From NCBI GenBank assembly GCA_964615765.1, contig CAZTQN010000012.1, positions 33,018-97,017 on the forward strand: a stretch of DNA of 64,000 nucleotides, in the 5' to 3' direction. Shown here one piece after another: positions 52,482 through 61,623 of the stretch. The stretch is from CAZTQN01 sp964615765. GTDB taxonomy: Bacteria; Planctomycetota; Phycisphaerae; Phycisphaerales; UBA1924. The translations under genes and the position numbers were made by a program. Within the stretch, counting starts at the first letter, position 1; each line of letters opens with the position of its first letter. The notes beneath the pieces are model-generated. The model was given only the letters and a program-made list of their open reading frames with translations. It had not been told where the DNA came from and searched no databases.

Positions 52482-53593
52482 GTGCGGAGTTCCTCCAGGC
52501 GGGCCGTGATGAGATCCCGCAGACGCCGCGCCGTTTCATCATACGTGCGCTGGCCCATGCCGATGGGGTCCTCGACGTCGCCGCCGGTGGGGTCGAGGGT
52601 CTCGAGGCGTGTGCGGGAGCCGGCGACCCCCCCACCCGTTCCACCACCACCACCCACGCCGCCGCTCGGGCCGCCCCCCAGGGCAGGGTGCAGGGCGACC
52701 ACCGCGCCGCGGTGGGAGCGGGTCATGGTGTACACGACGCCGGATTCGTCGAGCAGCGAGCGGGTGAGCCCGCGCGACAGGTGGCGCTCCGCCGGGACGC
52801 CGACGGCGCGGAGGGCGGCGACCGTTTCGGGGGTCGCCGGCTGACCACCCGCCGCCGCCGTGCCCGCCGAGGCGACGCGGACGACGCCCGGCGCCAGCCG
52901 TCCGTCGCGCTCGGCCTCCATGACCAGATGGCGAGCGATCGCGGCGGCCATCGGGCTGCGGCAGGTGTTGCCGGTGCACACGAACAGCACCTGCACGCGG
53001 GCGGCCTTGGTCACGTACCGCTCTTCGTACGCGCCGACGCCGACGACGCGGACCGCGCCGCTGGCGTCGACCTCGACCTCCGTCACCCCGCCGCGAACCC
53101 GCGGCGTGCCGGCGTCGATGACGACCTCGAGCGTGCCGCCGGCGGCGTTGACAACAGCCCGGGCCGCGTCCTCGGCGTCCGCCGCGGATTCGACGCACCG
53201 CCCGCGAGCATCACGTAGCACCAGCGCTCGCAGCGCCGGTGCAGCGGGTCCGTCACTGCCGCCGGAGCGCGCGGCGCCGGTGATGCGTCGGAGCATGGAC
53301 TCGCCGGGGACCAAGGCCCAGCGGCGCTCTGGGCCCGCGGCGAAACCGAACGCGATCGGGCCCGGCGCCAAGGACCGGGCGAACATGCCGCGGATGCCGA
53401 CGGTGCTAATGCCCGCGTGCGCGAGCATGGGCGCGACGTCAGAGAACACGGCGGCCCAGCGTCCCGGGCCTGTATCGGCGGCGGTGGTGACGAGCAGGTA
53501 TCCGCTGTCGCCGGGGACGATGACGCCGGCGCGTGGGCCGCGCGCCAGACCGCCGGCGGCCGCTTCAACCACGCCGCGCTCCGAGTCGCGCAT
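52478..53593 (-). CDS. Sua5-like / low-molecular-weight phosphatase fusion (YwlE-like)
   Basis: 371 residues from the ATG at 53593; GTGs at 53611 and 53710 are possible earlier starts. The C-terminal half is a low-molecular-weight phosphatase with P-loop CTGNTCRS (nucleophile C206, R212) and the general acid in EDPIGMG. The Thr within CTGNTCRS is the residue that gives YwlE specificity for phosphoarginine; tyrosine phosphatases usually have Ile there. The N-terminal ~195 residues look like a degenerate Sua5/YrdC domain: VIVPGDSGYLL near the start and a typical end GTLEVVIDAGTPRVRGGVTEVEV, but the usual T-E-T-x-Y-G-L site is altered, so threonylcarbamoyl-AMP synthase activity is doubtful. Coupled to rpiB by ATGA overlap. 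Confidence 0.8.
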   Translation of the reverse strand: MRDSERGVVEAAAGGLARGPRAGVIVPGDSGYLLVTTAADTGPGRWAAVFSDVAPMLAHAGISTVGIRGMFARSLAPGPIAFGFAAGPERRWALVPGESMLRRITGAARSGGSDGPAAPALRALVLRDARGRCVESAADAEDAARAVVNAAGGTLEVVIDAGTPRVRGGVTEVEVDASGAVRVVGVGAYEERYVTKAARVQVLFVCTGNTCRSPMAAAIARHLVMEAERDGRLAPGVVRVASAGTAAAGGQPATPETVAALRAVGVPAERHLSRGLTRSLLDESGVVYTMTRSHRGAVVALHPALGGGPSGGVGGGGGTGGGVAGSRTRLETLDPTGGDVEDPIGMGQRTYDETARRLRDLITARLEELRT

Positions 53594-53660
53594 CCGCACC
53601 GGCCCGTTCACACCGCACAGTAGACCCCACGCCGGGGGCTCGAAAAAGGGCCCGGCGGGC

Positions 53661-55097
53661 TTACGTTGACGGTGCGGCGTCCGCGTTGGGCGCCGTGGGT
53701 CCGCCGGCACGCCCGCCTTGCCGAACGTGCCGGGCTTCGTCGAGGCGCTGCTTGAGCAGTTTCTCGCTGCCGTGGTCCGTCGGCTGGTAGTACTGGCGAT
53801 CGACGCCCAGATAGTCCTGCTGACCGATGACGCCGAGCAGGTCGGAACGGACGCCCTCCTCGTGCGTGTATTGGTATCCGGGCGAGCGGGGCGGCCCGTC
53901 GTGGGTGCCCATGCGGGCGGCTTTGCGCACGTTGCCGTCTTTGATGTGCGGCGGGACGAGCACGGTGCGGCTCTCGCGGACGTCCTCGAGGGCGGCCTCG
54001 ATCGCGGCGTAACTGGCGTTGCTCTTGGGGGCCAGCGCGAGGTAGGTGATGCACTGCGCGATGGTGATGCGGGCCTCGGGCATGCCGATGCGTTCGACCA
54101 GTTGCCACGCCGCCGACGCGACCATGATGGCGCGCGGGTCGGCGTTACCGATGTCTTCGCTCGCGAGGATCGCCAGGCGCCGGCAGAGGAAGCGCGGGTC
54201 CTCGCCGGCTTCGAGCATGCGCGCGGCCCAGTACAGCGCCGCGTCGGGATCCGACGCGCGCACGGATTTGATCATCGCGCTGGCCGCGTCGTAGTGCTCG
54301 TCGCCGGTGGCGTCGTAGACCGCCGCCTTCTGCTGGATGCTCTCGGCGGCGTCGGCGAGCGTGATGTGCAGCGGCGCGGACGGTGCGGCGGCGTCTTTGG
54401 CTGCGGCGCTCGGCGAGGACGCGGACAGCACGGCGACCTCGAGGGCCGTCAGCGCCCGCCGCGCGTCGCCGTCGGACTTGATCGCCCACAGCGCCAGCGC
54501 GTCGTCGTCCACGGTGATGGACCTGGCGCCATAGCCGCGGCCCGCGTCGGCGAGGGCCGACTTCAGCACGACGACGATGTCGCTCTCGCTCAAGGACTCA
54601 AGCCGGAACAGCGTGGACCGCGACACCAGCGCGGAGTTGACGGCGAACAGCGGGTTCTCGGTGGTGGCCCCGATGAGCGTCACGATGGCGCGTTCGACGT
54701 CAGCGAGCAGCACGTCCTGCTGGGCCCGCGAGAAGCGGTGGATCTCGTCAAGAAACAGCACCGTCGGACGCCCGCCGGACTCGATGCGCTTGCGCGATTC
54801 ATCGGCGATGGCGCGGATGCGGGCCACGCCGACGGAGGCGGCGTTCTCGCGCTCGAACGGGCGCGACAGATGCCGCGCGATGACCTCGGCGAGCGTCGTC
54901 TTCCCCGTGCCCGGCGGGCCGAAAAGGATGATGCTGGTGAGCCGCTCGGCGTCGAGCATGCGGCGGAGCAGCTTGCCGGGCCCGAGGATGTGGCGCTGCC
55001 CGGCGATCTCATCGAGCGACCGCGGCCGCATGCGCACGGCGAGCGGCTCGACCGCACGAACCGCCGCATCGCGGCGAGACTGCCAGAGATCGGGCAT
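53661..55097 (-). CDS. rarA: Replication-associated recombination protein A (MgsA/RarA)
   Basis: 478 residues. AAA+ ATPase related to clamp loaders that acts at stalled replication forks. RPRSLDEIAGQRHILGPGK opens the protein; Walker A FGPPGTGKTT, Walker B VLFLDEIHRF, sensor 1 IGATTENPLF and the C-terminal tetramerisation part (YDAASAMIKSVRASDPDAALYWAARML; NASYAAIEAALEDVRE; YQYTHEEG) are all in place. ATG start. An insertion rich in Ala/Ser (SASSPSAAAKDAAAPS) lies mid-protein. The C-terminal end runs close to the fusion gene downstream. Confidence 0.95.
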   Translation of the reverse strand: MPDLWQSRRDAAVRAVEPLAVRMRPRSLDEIAGQRHILGPGKLLRRMLDAERLTSIILFGPPGTGKTTLAEVIARHLSRPFERENAASVGVARIRAIADESRKRIESGGRPTVLFLDEIHRFSRAQQDVLLADVERAIVTLIGATTENPLFAVNSALVSRSTLFRLESLSESDIVVVLKSALADAGRGYGARSITVDDDALALWAIKSDGDARRALTALEVAVLSASSPSAAAKDAAAPSAPLHITLADAAESIQQKAAVYDATGDEHYDAASAMIKSVRASDPDAALYWAARMLEAGEDPRFLCRRLAILASEDIGNADPRAIMVASAAWQLVERIGMPEARITIAQCITYLALAPKSNASYAAIEAALEDVRESRTVLVPPHIKDGNVRKAARMGTHDGPPRSPGYQYTHEEGVRSDLLGVIGQQDYLGVDRQYYQPTDHGSEKLLKQRLDEARHVRQGGRAGGPTAPNADAAPST

Positions 55098-55123
55098 GAG
55101 AAGAGGGTACGGCGGGGGGGGAC

Positions 55124-55285
55124 GGGATTTGGGAAGCGGAATCGGGAAGCGGGATTCGGGAAGCGGGAAGCGGGAAGCGGGAAGCGGGAAACGGGAAACG
55201 GGAAACGGCGGGCGCGATCATCACTCCGTCACTTTGCCACTCCGCCACTTCGCCACTTTGCCACTCCGCCACTTGGCCACTTCGC
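55124..55285. repeat. Composite repeat: heptamer GGGAAGC then octamer CCACTNNG
   Basis: Bases 55124-55207 hold about eleven 7-bp units (GGGAAGC, with GGGATTC and GGGAAAC variants); 55222-55285 hold about eight 8-bp units (CCACTTCG, CCACTCCG and similar). The reverse complement of this two-part arrangement recurs at 59317-59450. Confidence 0.88.
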
Positions 55286-55306
55286 CCCCTCCCTACCCTC
55301 GCCGCG

Positions 55307-56053
55307 ATGATCGGCGTGCTGATGGCTGCGGGTGCGGTCGTGTGGATCGCCGCGGCGTGTGCGGCTCGTGGGCTCGTGCGCAACCCGCGCGGCGAGGTCT
55401 CCGTTGGGCTGGCGATCATCTTTATCCGCGTGTACGCGCGGCTTGTGCACCGCCTGCGCGTCGACGGGCGCGAGCATGTGCCGCCCGTGGGGGAGACGGG
55501 AAACGCCGAAGGCGGGCCGCTCGTCGTCGTGGCGAATCACACCGCCGGGGTAGACCCGCTGCTGGTGCAGGCGTGCGTGCCGTTCGAAATCTCGTGGCTG
55601 ATGCTGCGCCGGATGATGCTGCCGGGGTTCGAGGCGGTGTGGGCGTGGACGGGCGTGATCCCGGTGGACCCCGCCGACGGGCGGAGCGCGCGCGAGGCGA
55701 TCAAGCGGGTGCAGGCGGGCGCGGTGATCGGGATCTTCGCGGAAGGCGGCATCGCGCGCCCGGCCCGCGTGATCCGCCCGTTCGAGCCGGGCGTCGGGCT
55801 GATCGTGTCGCGCACGCGGGCCCGCGTGCTGCAGGTCGTGATCGACGGCACGCCGCAGACCGCGACGGCGTGGGGCAGCCTGGTGCGCACCAGCCGCGCA
55901 CGCGTGCGCTTCCTGCCGCTGATCACGTTCGACAAGGGCACCGGCGCGGCGGAGATTGCGGCGCAGTTGCAAGCGCGGCTTGAGGCCGCGACGGGCTGGC
56001 CGGTCGCGCCGGCTGGTGCGCCGCGCGAGACTGCACCCGCGCGTTCTGAGTAA
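55307..56053 (+). CDS. Lysophospholipid acyltransferase family protein (PlsC-like)
   Basis: 248 residues with an N-terminal membrane helix (MIGVLMAAGAVVWIAAACAA). The catalytic HX4D motif is H78-T-A-G-V-D83 in ANHTAGVD, and block III is represented by IFAEGGIARP. This is the acyltransferase fold that adds acyl chains to lysophosphatidic acid or related lipids at the inner face of the cytoplasmic membrane. The first 75 residues fit the family start (GLVRNPRG ... VDGREHVPP). Whether it is the main 1-acylglycerol-3-phosphate acyltransferase cannot be told. Confidence 0.9.
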   Translation: MIGVLMAAGAVVWIAAACAARGLVRNPRGEVSVGLAIIFIRVYARLVHRLRVDGREHVPPVGETGNAEGGPLVVVANHTAGVDPLLVQACVPFEISWLMLRRMMLPGFEAVWAWTGVIPVDPADGRSAREAIKRVQAGAVIGIFAEGGIARPARVIRPFEPGVGLIVSRTRARVLQVVIDGTPQTATAWGSLVRTSRARVRFLPLITFDKGTGAAEIAAQLQARLEAATGWPVAPAGAPRETAPARSE

Positions 56054-56229
56054 GCCCGCGCGTTGCACGCTCATGCCCACTTCACGCGGCTGAGCTGCGC
56101 ACGGCTCATCCGCTGTTTGCGCGTCAAACCACGGTTAGCGGACGCAGCAGGTCGGTCTGTGCGGGCGCGGCATCGGTCCAAACGAGGTGAAACGCTGGCG
56201 GCGGTCAAGTCCGGGAGTACGGTCAAGGC

Positions 56230-56673
56230 ATGGCGGGCAAGTCGAGATCTGTTGGGCTCTGGTGGCGCGATCGCGCCGCGTGGCGTCTGCTCGCCGCGAG
56301 CGGCGTCGCCGCGTGCCTTGTGATCGCCGGGTGTCAGGCCCGCGTGGCCCAGCGCGTGCGTGAGCCAGAGGGCGGGCGGCAGGGCGGCGCGTGGGAAGCC
56401 GTCGTCGCCTCGGCGTTCGTCAACCAGCGGCTCGCGGGGCAGGACCCGCGTTCTGCCCCCGAGTTCGCGCGGGCCGACGGGCGCGTATCCACCGCCGACG
56501 GGCCCATCCTCGCGACGCGCGAGTGGCCCGAGCCGGCCCGGGCCAGTCTCGATCGCCCGCGCCGCATCTATCTGCCGACGCGCGCGGAGAACCTGCTGTA
56601 TTTCGAGCAAGAACGCGGCGTGCGCTCCAGCACCTCCGGCCCGAACACGCGAGATTACCGCTGGTGGTGGTGA
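56230..56673 (+). CDS. Small putative lipoprotein
   Basis: 147 residues from the ATG at 56230. A basic n-region (WWRDRAAWR) and a hydrophobic stretch (LLAASGVAACLVIAGC) with lipobox V-I-A-G-C indicate a lipoprotein. The mature part is Arg/Ala/Glu-rich, ends in NTRDYRWWW and contains one more recognisable element (RIYLPTRAENLLYFEQERG). No family was recognised. It converges on comEC with a 7-bp gap. Confidence 0.7.
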   Translation: MAGKSRSVGLWWRDRAAWRLLAASGVAACLVIAGCQARVAQRVREPEGGRQGGAWEAVVASAFVNQRLAGQDPRSAPEFARADGRVSTADGPILATREWPEPARASLDRPRRIYLPTRAENLLYFEQERGVRSSTSGPNTRDYRWWW

Positions 56674-56680
56674 GCGCCGT

Positions 56681-59296
56681 TCATGGCGCGGTGATCGCGA
56701 CGTCGCCGCGGGGCGTGATGATCATGGTCGCCGCGCCGTGATCCGCCACCGACCAGACCGCCGCGTCGAACAACTCGTCACGCACATCGCCCGCGCGATC
56801 GGCATCGGCGACGATGATCACGTCGGGTCGATCTGCGGGCGCACCCGCGGCGTGCGGCGTGAACACCGACTCGCGCAGGCCCGACGCGGTATCAACACGG
56901 ACACGCACGCGCAGTTCGTCGTCGCGATCTGAGCCGGGGCCCTTGAACAGCACCTCCGCCGCACGCTCGCCGCCGCCGAGCGTGAAGCGATCGCCGGGTG
57001 CGACGACGCGCACCTCGACGCCGCGCTCGCGCAGAATCGCCAGGAGTATCGACGCTGGCGAGCGGACGCCGCGGGCCTCGTCGCCCGTGGCTGCATGTGC
57101 CGCGCCGGCCGCGATGAGCACACGCCGCACGCCGAGCGGCTCGATCAGATCGGGCACGAGACTGACGTGCTCGAGCGTCGGGGCCGTGACGATGATCGTG
57201 CGCACGCGATCGACGCCCATCGCGCGGAGGGCCCCCGGCACCACGCGCCGCCCGAGGTGCGTCGAGCGCGAGCCCGCGTCGATCAGCACGGCCCCGTCGG
57301 GCGTGCCATCGACGCGCACCAGCCGGCATGACCCGCCGTAGACGTCGAGCGCGTCGACGCGCAGCGCGGCGTCGTGCGTCTTGTCGTCAACGCGAACGCC
57401 CCGCAGGCTCAGCCGGGGTGCGAGCGCGATCTCCGCGCCCAGCCATGCCGCGAGCGCGAGCGTCGCCAGCCACGAGGCCCGATGGCGCACGTGCCCGCGG
57501 AGGATCCACAGCACGACGACCGCGACGACGGCGAGCGTGAGCACGAACGACACCGCGGGCACGCGCACGACGGAGACCGCGGCGGCCGCCTCGTCCAACC
57601 GCGCCACGGCGGCGATGAACAACCCCGCGAGGCTGTCCAAAAGATCCCAGCACGCGCCGGCCACGCCGGGCAGAACGCCGAGCACCGCGAGCAGCACGCC
57701 GACGCACATCGCCGAATAGCCGACCCACAAGAGGGCCACCGCCAGCGGGAGCACGACCAGCCCCGTGACCGCGGCGAGCGGGCTGAACAGGCCCGTGTGG
57801 AACGCGATGATGGGCGTCGCGATCAGCCACGCCGTCAGCGACGCGGCGACGTGGGCCTTGCCGATGTCCACCAGCCCGGCGCGGACACGCCGCGCGTACG
57901 CGCCGGAGAGGAACCACCACCGCCCGGGCGGCAGATGCTCGCGCAGCACGCCGCGGATCGGCGGGCCGAACAGCCGCGCCGACACGTGCGGCGTGAGCGT
58001 CAGCAGCCCCGCTACCACCGCGAAGGAGAGCTGAAACCCCGGCGAGAGCATGTCCGTCGGTCGGAGCACCAGCAGCACGACGGCGATCAGCGCCAGCGTG
58101 TTCAGCCGGTCGTACCGACGCCCGCTGGCTTCCAGCGCGAGATAGACCAGCACCATCGCGCCCGAGCGCAGGATGCTCGGATCTGCCGGGAGCACGAGCA
58201 TGTACGCCGCGATAAGCACGGCGAGTGCCGCGGGCTCGAGCCACCCGCGATCACCCGCGAGGCGCAGCACGGCGAGCGCGACCGCGCCCATGACCGCGAG
58301 GTTGAAGCCCGAGATCGCGACCAGGTGCAGCAGGCCCTGGCGCTGGAACAGGTCCGAGATCGGCTGCAGATCGGGAGAGCGCTCGCCGAGCAACATCGCG
58401 CGCACCAGGGCGCGGGCCGCCGCACGATCGTCCGTGACTCCCGGTGCGCCCGCGCTGGCCCACCGCTCGATCGGCGCCGACAGCGACGCGGCCAGCGCCG
58501 TCGCCATCGCCCGCGCTCGCAGCACGAGGTCCGGCGATGGCGCGGGCGTGATCAGGTCCGGGCTTGAGACGCGCAGCGTGCCCACGCGGTGGGCCTGGGC
58601 GGAGAGCAGGTCCCAACGCGGCTGGCCGGGGTTGCTCGCCGCGCGGAGCGGGCGGGCCCAGCCCGTGACGCGCACCGGCGCGCCCGGCGGCGCGCGAGCC
58701 GCGAGGGCCGCCAACCCGGAGTCGTGCAGATCGACGCGGACAGTGAGCACGCCCGAGCGCGGCTCGGCGGCGCGCCCGTCGGGCTCGACCGCGAACACGC
58801 GCAGACGAAAGGTCGCCGTGAACGACGCGGGCGCGAACTCCGCGAACGGGCCTGTGGGCGGCGCGTCGGCGATCGGCGGCGAGTCGACCACGCCGCGGAG
58901 CGTGAGCAAGCGCCCGCGGTCGTCGGCGTCCGAGCCCGGCGGGCCCGGGTTGTGCAGATCGAACGCGAGGCTGTCGGCGGGCCGCTCGAACAGGCGCGCG
59001 GTGTACCACCCGGCCGAGAGCGTCACGGTCGCGAGCGCGAGAGCCAGCACGCACGCCCGCCCGCGCGCGACGGCCGCGACCACCAGCGCCATCGCCGCGA
59101 CGCCGATAAACCACGCCGCATCAACGCGGGCACGCGCGAATACCTGAGGATGCGGCCCAAGCCCGTGCGCGAGCAGGTACCCGGCGATGACGCACAGCAG
59201 CAGGGCAATGGCCCGCCGCTCCGCCAGGCGGGCACCGAGCGCATCCACCGCCGCCCGCACCGCGGCGCTCGCGCTGGCCTGGGTTGATGGGCCCAC
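56681..59296 (-). CDS. ComEC/Rec2 family competence protein with degenerate C-terminal domain
   Basis: About 871 residues from a GTG at 59296; upstream in-frame starts would lie inside the tandem repeat region and are unlikely. N-terminal transmembrane helices, an OB-type region (DDRGRLLTLRGVVDSPPI ... VRVTGWARPLRA), and the ComEC channel domain with LLHLVAISGFNLAVMGAVAL are recognised, followed by several more helices. The C-terminal ~200 residues fit the metallo-beta-lactamase-like domain position (VRVDGTPDGAVLIDAGSRS), but where H-x-H-x-D-H is expected the sequence reads TAPTLEHVSLVPDL, so the metal site seems lost. The membrane channel part may still take up DNA. Confidence 0.88.
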   Translation of the reverse strand: MGPSTQASASAAVRAAVDALGARLAERRAIALLLCVIAGYLLAHGLGPHPQVFARARVDAAWFIGVAAMALVVAAVARGRACVLALALATVTLSAGWYTARLFERPADSLAFDLHNPGPPGSDADDRGRLLTLRGVVDSPPIADAPPTGPFAEFAPASFTATFRLRVFAVEPDGRAAEPRSGVLTVRVDLHDSGLAALAARAPPGAPVRVTGWARPLRAASNPGQPRWDLLSAQAHRVGTLRVSSPDLITPAPSPDLVLRARAMATALAASLSAPIERWASAGAPGVTDDRAAARALVRAMLLGERSPDLQPISDLFQRQGLLHLVAISGFNLAVMGAVALAVLRLAGDRGWLEPAALAVLIAAYMLVLPADPSILRSGAMVLVYLALEASGRRYDRLNTLALIAVVLLVLRPTDMLSPGFQLSFAVVAGLLTLTPHVSARLFGPPIRGVLREHLPPGRWWFLSGAYARRVRAGLVDIGKAHVAASLTAWLIATPIIAFHTGLFSPLAAVTGLVVLPLAVALLWVGYSAMCVGVLLAVLGVLPGVAGACWDLLDSLAGLFIAAVARLDEAAAAVSVVRVPAVSFVLTLAVVAVVVLWILRGHVRHRASWLATLALAAWLGAEIALAPRLSLRGVRVDDKTHDAALRVDALDVYGGSCRLVRVDGTPDGAVLIDAGSRSTHLGRRVVPGALRAMGVDRVRTIIVTAPTLEHVSLVPDLIEPLGVRRVLIAAGAAHAATGDEARGVRSPASILLAILRERGVEVRVVAPGDRFTLGGGERAAEVLFKGPGSDRDDELRVRVRVDTASGLRESVFTPHAAGAPADRPDVIIVADADRAGDVRDELFDAAVWSVADHGAATMIITPRGDVAITAP

Positions 59297-59316
59297 GGGG
59301 GAGAGTAGGAATGGAA

Positions 59317-59450
59317 GAAGTGGCGGAGTGGCGGGATGGGGAAGTGGCGAAGTGGCGGAGTGGCAAAGTGGCGGAGGGCTGGCCACAGCCGCCATCCTCG
59401 CCGCTTCCCGCTTCCCGTTTCCCGCTTCCCGAATCCCGATTCCCGTTTCC
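59317..59450. repeat. Composite repeat, inverted copy (octamer then heptamer)
   Basis: 59317-59378 hold 8-bp units of the NNAGTGGC type; 59402-59450 hold 7-bp units GCTTCCC/GTTTCCC. This is the reverse complement of the arrangement at 55124-55285, about 4.2 kb away. Confidence 0.88.
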
Positions 59451-59463
59451 GCCCCCCCCCACC

Positions 59464-60879
59464 TCACCGCTCAAACGTCGGCAGATGCGTTAGCGGATCG
59501 AACCACGCGTCGTCGAGGGTGGGCGTGTTGACGCGTTGGATGATGAGCAGGCGTGGCGGGCCCGGGCGATCGCCGCGGGGGCGCATCGGCGGGAAGCCGG
59601 GCGGGCCGCGCATCGGGCCGAGATCGCGCGGCGGGGGACGATCACGCGGGCCGGCGCGGTCACGCGGCGGCAGACCGGGCGGCGGCCGACGACCCTCGCC
59701 ACCCCGCGGGCCGCCTTCCGGACCACGCGGACCGCGCGGGCCCTCCGGCCAGCGCAGTTCGATGCGCTCCACCGTGTTCGAGGCCCGGTGAATCAGAATG
59801 TCAATCTGCGAAGGCTGCGGTCCGCCCGGGCGACCGGGACCGCCGGGCCCACCCGGACCATCAAACCCGCCCGGCCCGTCCGGACCCGGACCATCTGGGC
59901 CGGGTCGATCAAAGCCAGGTCGATCCCAGCCCGGGCGATCGGGCCCCGGCCCGCCGTCGTCGGGCAGGTCTTCGTGGTCCAGCGCGGGGGGACCGGCATC
60001 ATCGTCTTGGGCGGCCGGCCCCCCAGGTCCATCGGGCCCTCCACGTAGACCCGGCTGAGGCAGGGGCGGTTTGTCGCCCCGACCCGTTTGGGGGACAGGT
60101 TCCGACGGACCCGGTTGAGAATTTTCGGCCACCGCCCGCCGGGCGATGATCCGGTCCAGCGGCGTCCCGTCGGCCGCCGTCGCGTCCGCCGGGCGACGCT
60201 CCAGCGTGTACCCGCGCGTGACGGATTCCAGCAGTTGATCGACCGAATCGGCGAGCAGGGGCTGCCCGTCGACCTCGGCCCAGCGTGGCCAGCCGCGCTG
60301 GTAGTCGGTCCGGTCGATGTGCCCGTTCGGACGCAGGTTCCACGGGCCCTTGGCGTCGCGCCCGACGACGATCGGCCGCCCGTCGGGCAGGATGGCCCGG
60401 ATCAGCATCGTGCTCGGGGCCCGCATGTCGACGATGCCGATGGGCGGGCTGGTCTCGGTGGCGGCGTCGGCCGGGGCGCCGGGGCGGCGGTCGGTATCGA
60501 TCGCGCGAACCTCGTACCGGCGCTCGCCGGCGGAGCGGAGCTGCGAAAGCGCCCGCTGCGTCTGCGCCAGGGCCGTCGGCTCGGCGGGCAGTCCCAGGAT
60601 CACCAGCCCGCCCGTGATCGCGAGCGCCGCGGCGACGCCGAGGGCGACGCGCTTCCACACGGCCGTCGCGCGGCGCGACCGCACGCCCCGGGCAATCGGG
60701 ATCGGCCCATCGCTGCCCGCGCGTTCCTGCAACGCCGCGATCTCGGTGATGACGCGCTCGACACGGGCCTGCTGAACCCCGGCGGAGTCGGCGTGCATGT
60801 GCGTCAGCATCCCGTGCACCAGCAGCTCATCAGCCGCCAGGCGTGGATCGGTCGAGGAGATGTCGGGGTGCTGGTTCAT
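59464..60879 (-). CDS. Membrane protein next to ECF sigma factor, collagen-like Gly/Pro region
   Basis: 471 residues. The N-terminal cytoplasmic part (~80 residues, DPRLAADELLVHGMLTHM) and one transmembrane helix (VALGVAAALAITGGLVILGL) match the layout of membrane anti-sigma factors. The outer part has a domain resembling lipoprotein-localisation folds (ALSQLRSAGERRYEVRAID; GPWNLRPNGHIDR). From about residue 290 on it is dominated by Gly/Pro/Asp repeats (GPDRPGWDRPGFDRPGPDGP) of collagen-like type. It starts 53 bases downstream of the sigma factor gene. An anti-sigma role is inferred from position and topology; no zinc-binding anti-sigma motif is seen. Confidence 0.72.
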   Translation of the reverse strand: MNQHPDISSTDPRLAADELLVHGMLTHMHADSAGVQQARVERVITEIAALQERAGSDGPIPIARGVRSRRATAVWKRVALGVAAALAITGGLVILGLPAEPTALAQTQRALSQLRSAGERRYEVRAIDTDRRPGAPADAATETSPPIGIVDMRAPSTMLIRAILPDGRPIVVGRDAKGPWNLRPNGHIDRTDYQRGWPRWAEVDGQPLLADSVDQLLESVTRGYTLERRPADATAADGTPLDRIIARRAVAENSQPGPSEPVPQTGRGDKPPLPQPGLRGGPDGPGGPAAQDDDAGPPALDHEDLPDDGGPGPDRPGWDRPGFDRPGPDGPGPDGPGGFDGPGGPGGPGRPGGPQPSQIDILIHRASNTVERIELRWPEGPRGPRGPEGGPRGGEGRRPPPGLPPRDRAGPRDRPPPRDLGPMRGPPGFPPMRPRGDRPGPPRLLIIQRVNTPTLDDAWFDPLTHLPTFER

Positions 60880-60932
60880 GGTGAAAACGTTGCGTTGCGG
60901 TCGGTAGGTTCAGGCTCGGCGGCGGTGCGCAC

Positions 60933-61523
60933 TCACGGGCTGGCGGCCGGGTCGGTGCCGGCGAGCAGACAGCGGGCCAGCAACTGCCGCGCCCGCTGCA
61001 CACGTTTCTTCATCCCCTCTTCCGTCGCCCCGACCGACTCCGCGGCGGACGCGATCAGCAGCCCGCGCGCGTACACCAGATCCACCGCCTCACGCATCGC
61101 CTCCGGCAGACGCTCCATGCACGCACGCAGAGCCGCGAGCTTGTCGCCGTACGAATCGCCCGGCAGTCGATCGACGTCGGCGAAGCGGAGGTCGAGCTCG
61201 GCGAGCACGGCGGGGTCGGTGCAGGCCGGTCGGGCCGCCCGCTTCCGCGCGTGCTCCAGGATCAGCATGTGCGCGATCCCGCGCAGCCACGCCGCGAACG
61301 GACGCGAACGGTCGTAATCCCCCAGCCGGCGCCACGCCACCAGCATCGCCTGCTGGAACAGATCATCCACCGCGGCGTCATCGCGCCCCAGGTGCGTTCG
61401 CAGGAACGCCGTCAGCATGTCCGCGTGCTGGCGCACCAGGATCTCGAAGACCGCGTGGGCCGGCAGGGGCTGGGAAGCCTCGCCCGCGGCGGCGAGAGAC
61501 AGGTTGGCGGAATCGTCGGACAC
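60933..61523 (-). CDS. ECF-type RNA polymerase sigma factor
   Basis: 196 residues from a GTG start. Region 2 is clear (HADMLTAFLRTHLGRDDAAVDDLFQQAMLVAWRRLGDYDRSRPFAAWLRGIAHMLILEH) and region 4 is recognised (LPEAMREAVDLVYARGLLIASAAESVGATEEGMKKRVQRARQLL). The order sigma factor then membrane protein on the same strand is typical of ECF regulation in planctomycetes. The target genes are unknown. Confidence 0.92.
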   Translation of the reverse strand: MSDDSANLSLAAAGEASQPLPAHAVFEILVRQHADMLTAFLRTHLGRDDAAVDDLFQQAMLVAWRRLGDYDRSRPFAAWLRGIAHMLILEHARKRAARPACTDPAVLAELDLRFADVDRLPGDSYGDKLAALRACMERLPEAMREAVDLVYARGLLIASAAESVGATEEGMKKRVQRARQLLARCLLAGTDPAASP

Positions 61524-61623
61524 GATGTCAGCATTGTCGCCCCGCCGCCCTCGGGGGACACACCCCGCGCGGCCTATCTGCCGCGGCCCCCGCTCGGCTC
61601 GCCCAAGCCGGCAAGGATCTCCC

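Noticed and set aside
55124..55285. Possible CRISPR array
   Set aside because: Units are 7-8 bp and directly adjacent without unique spacers; simple tandem repeats, and no cas genes are present.
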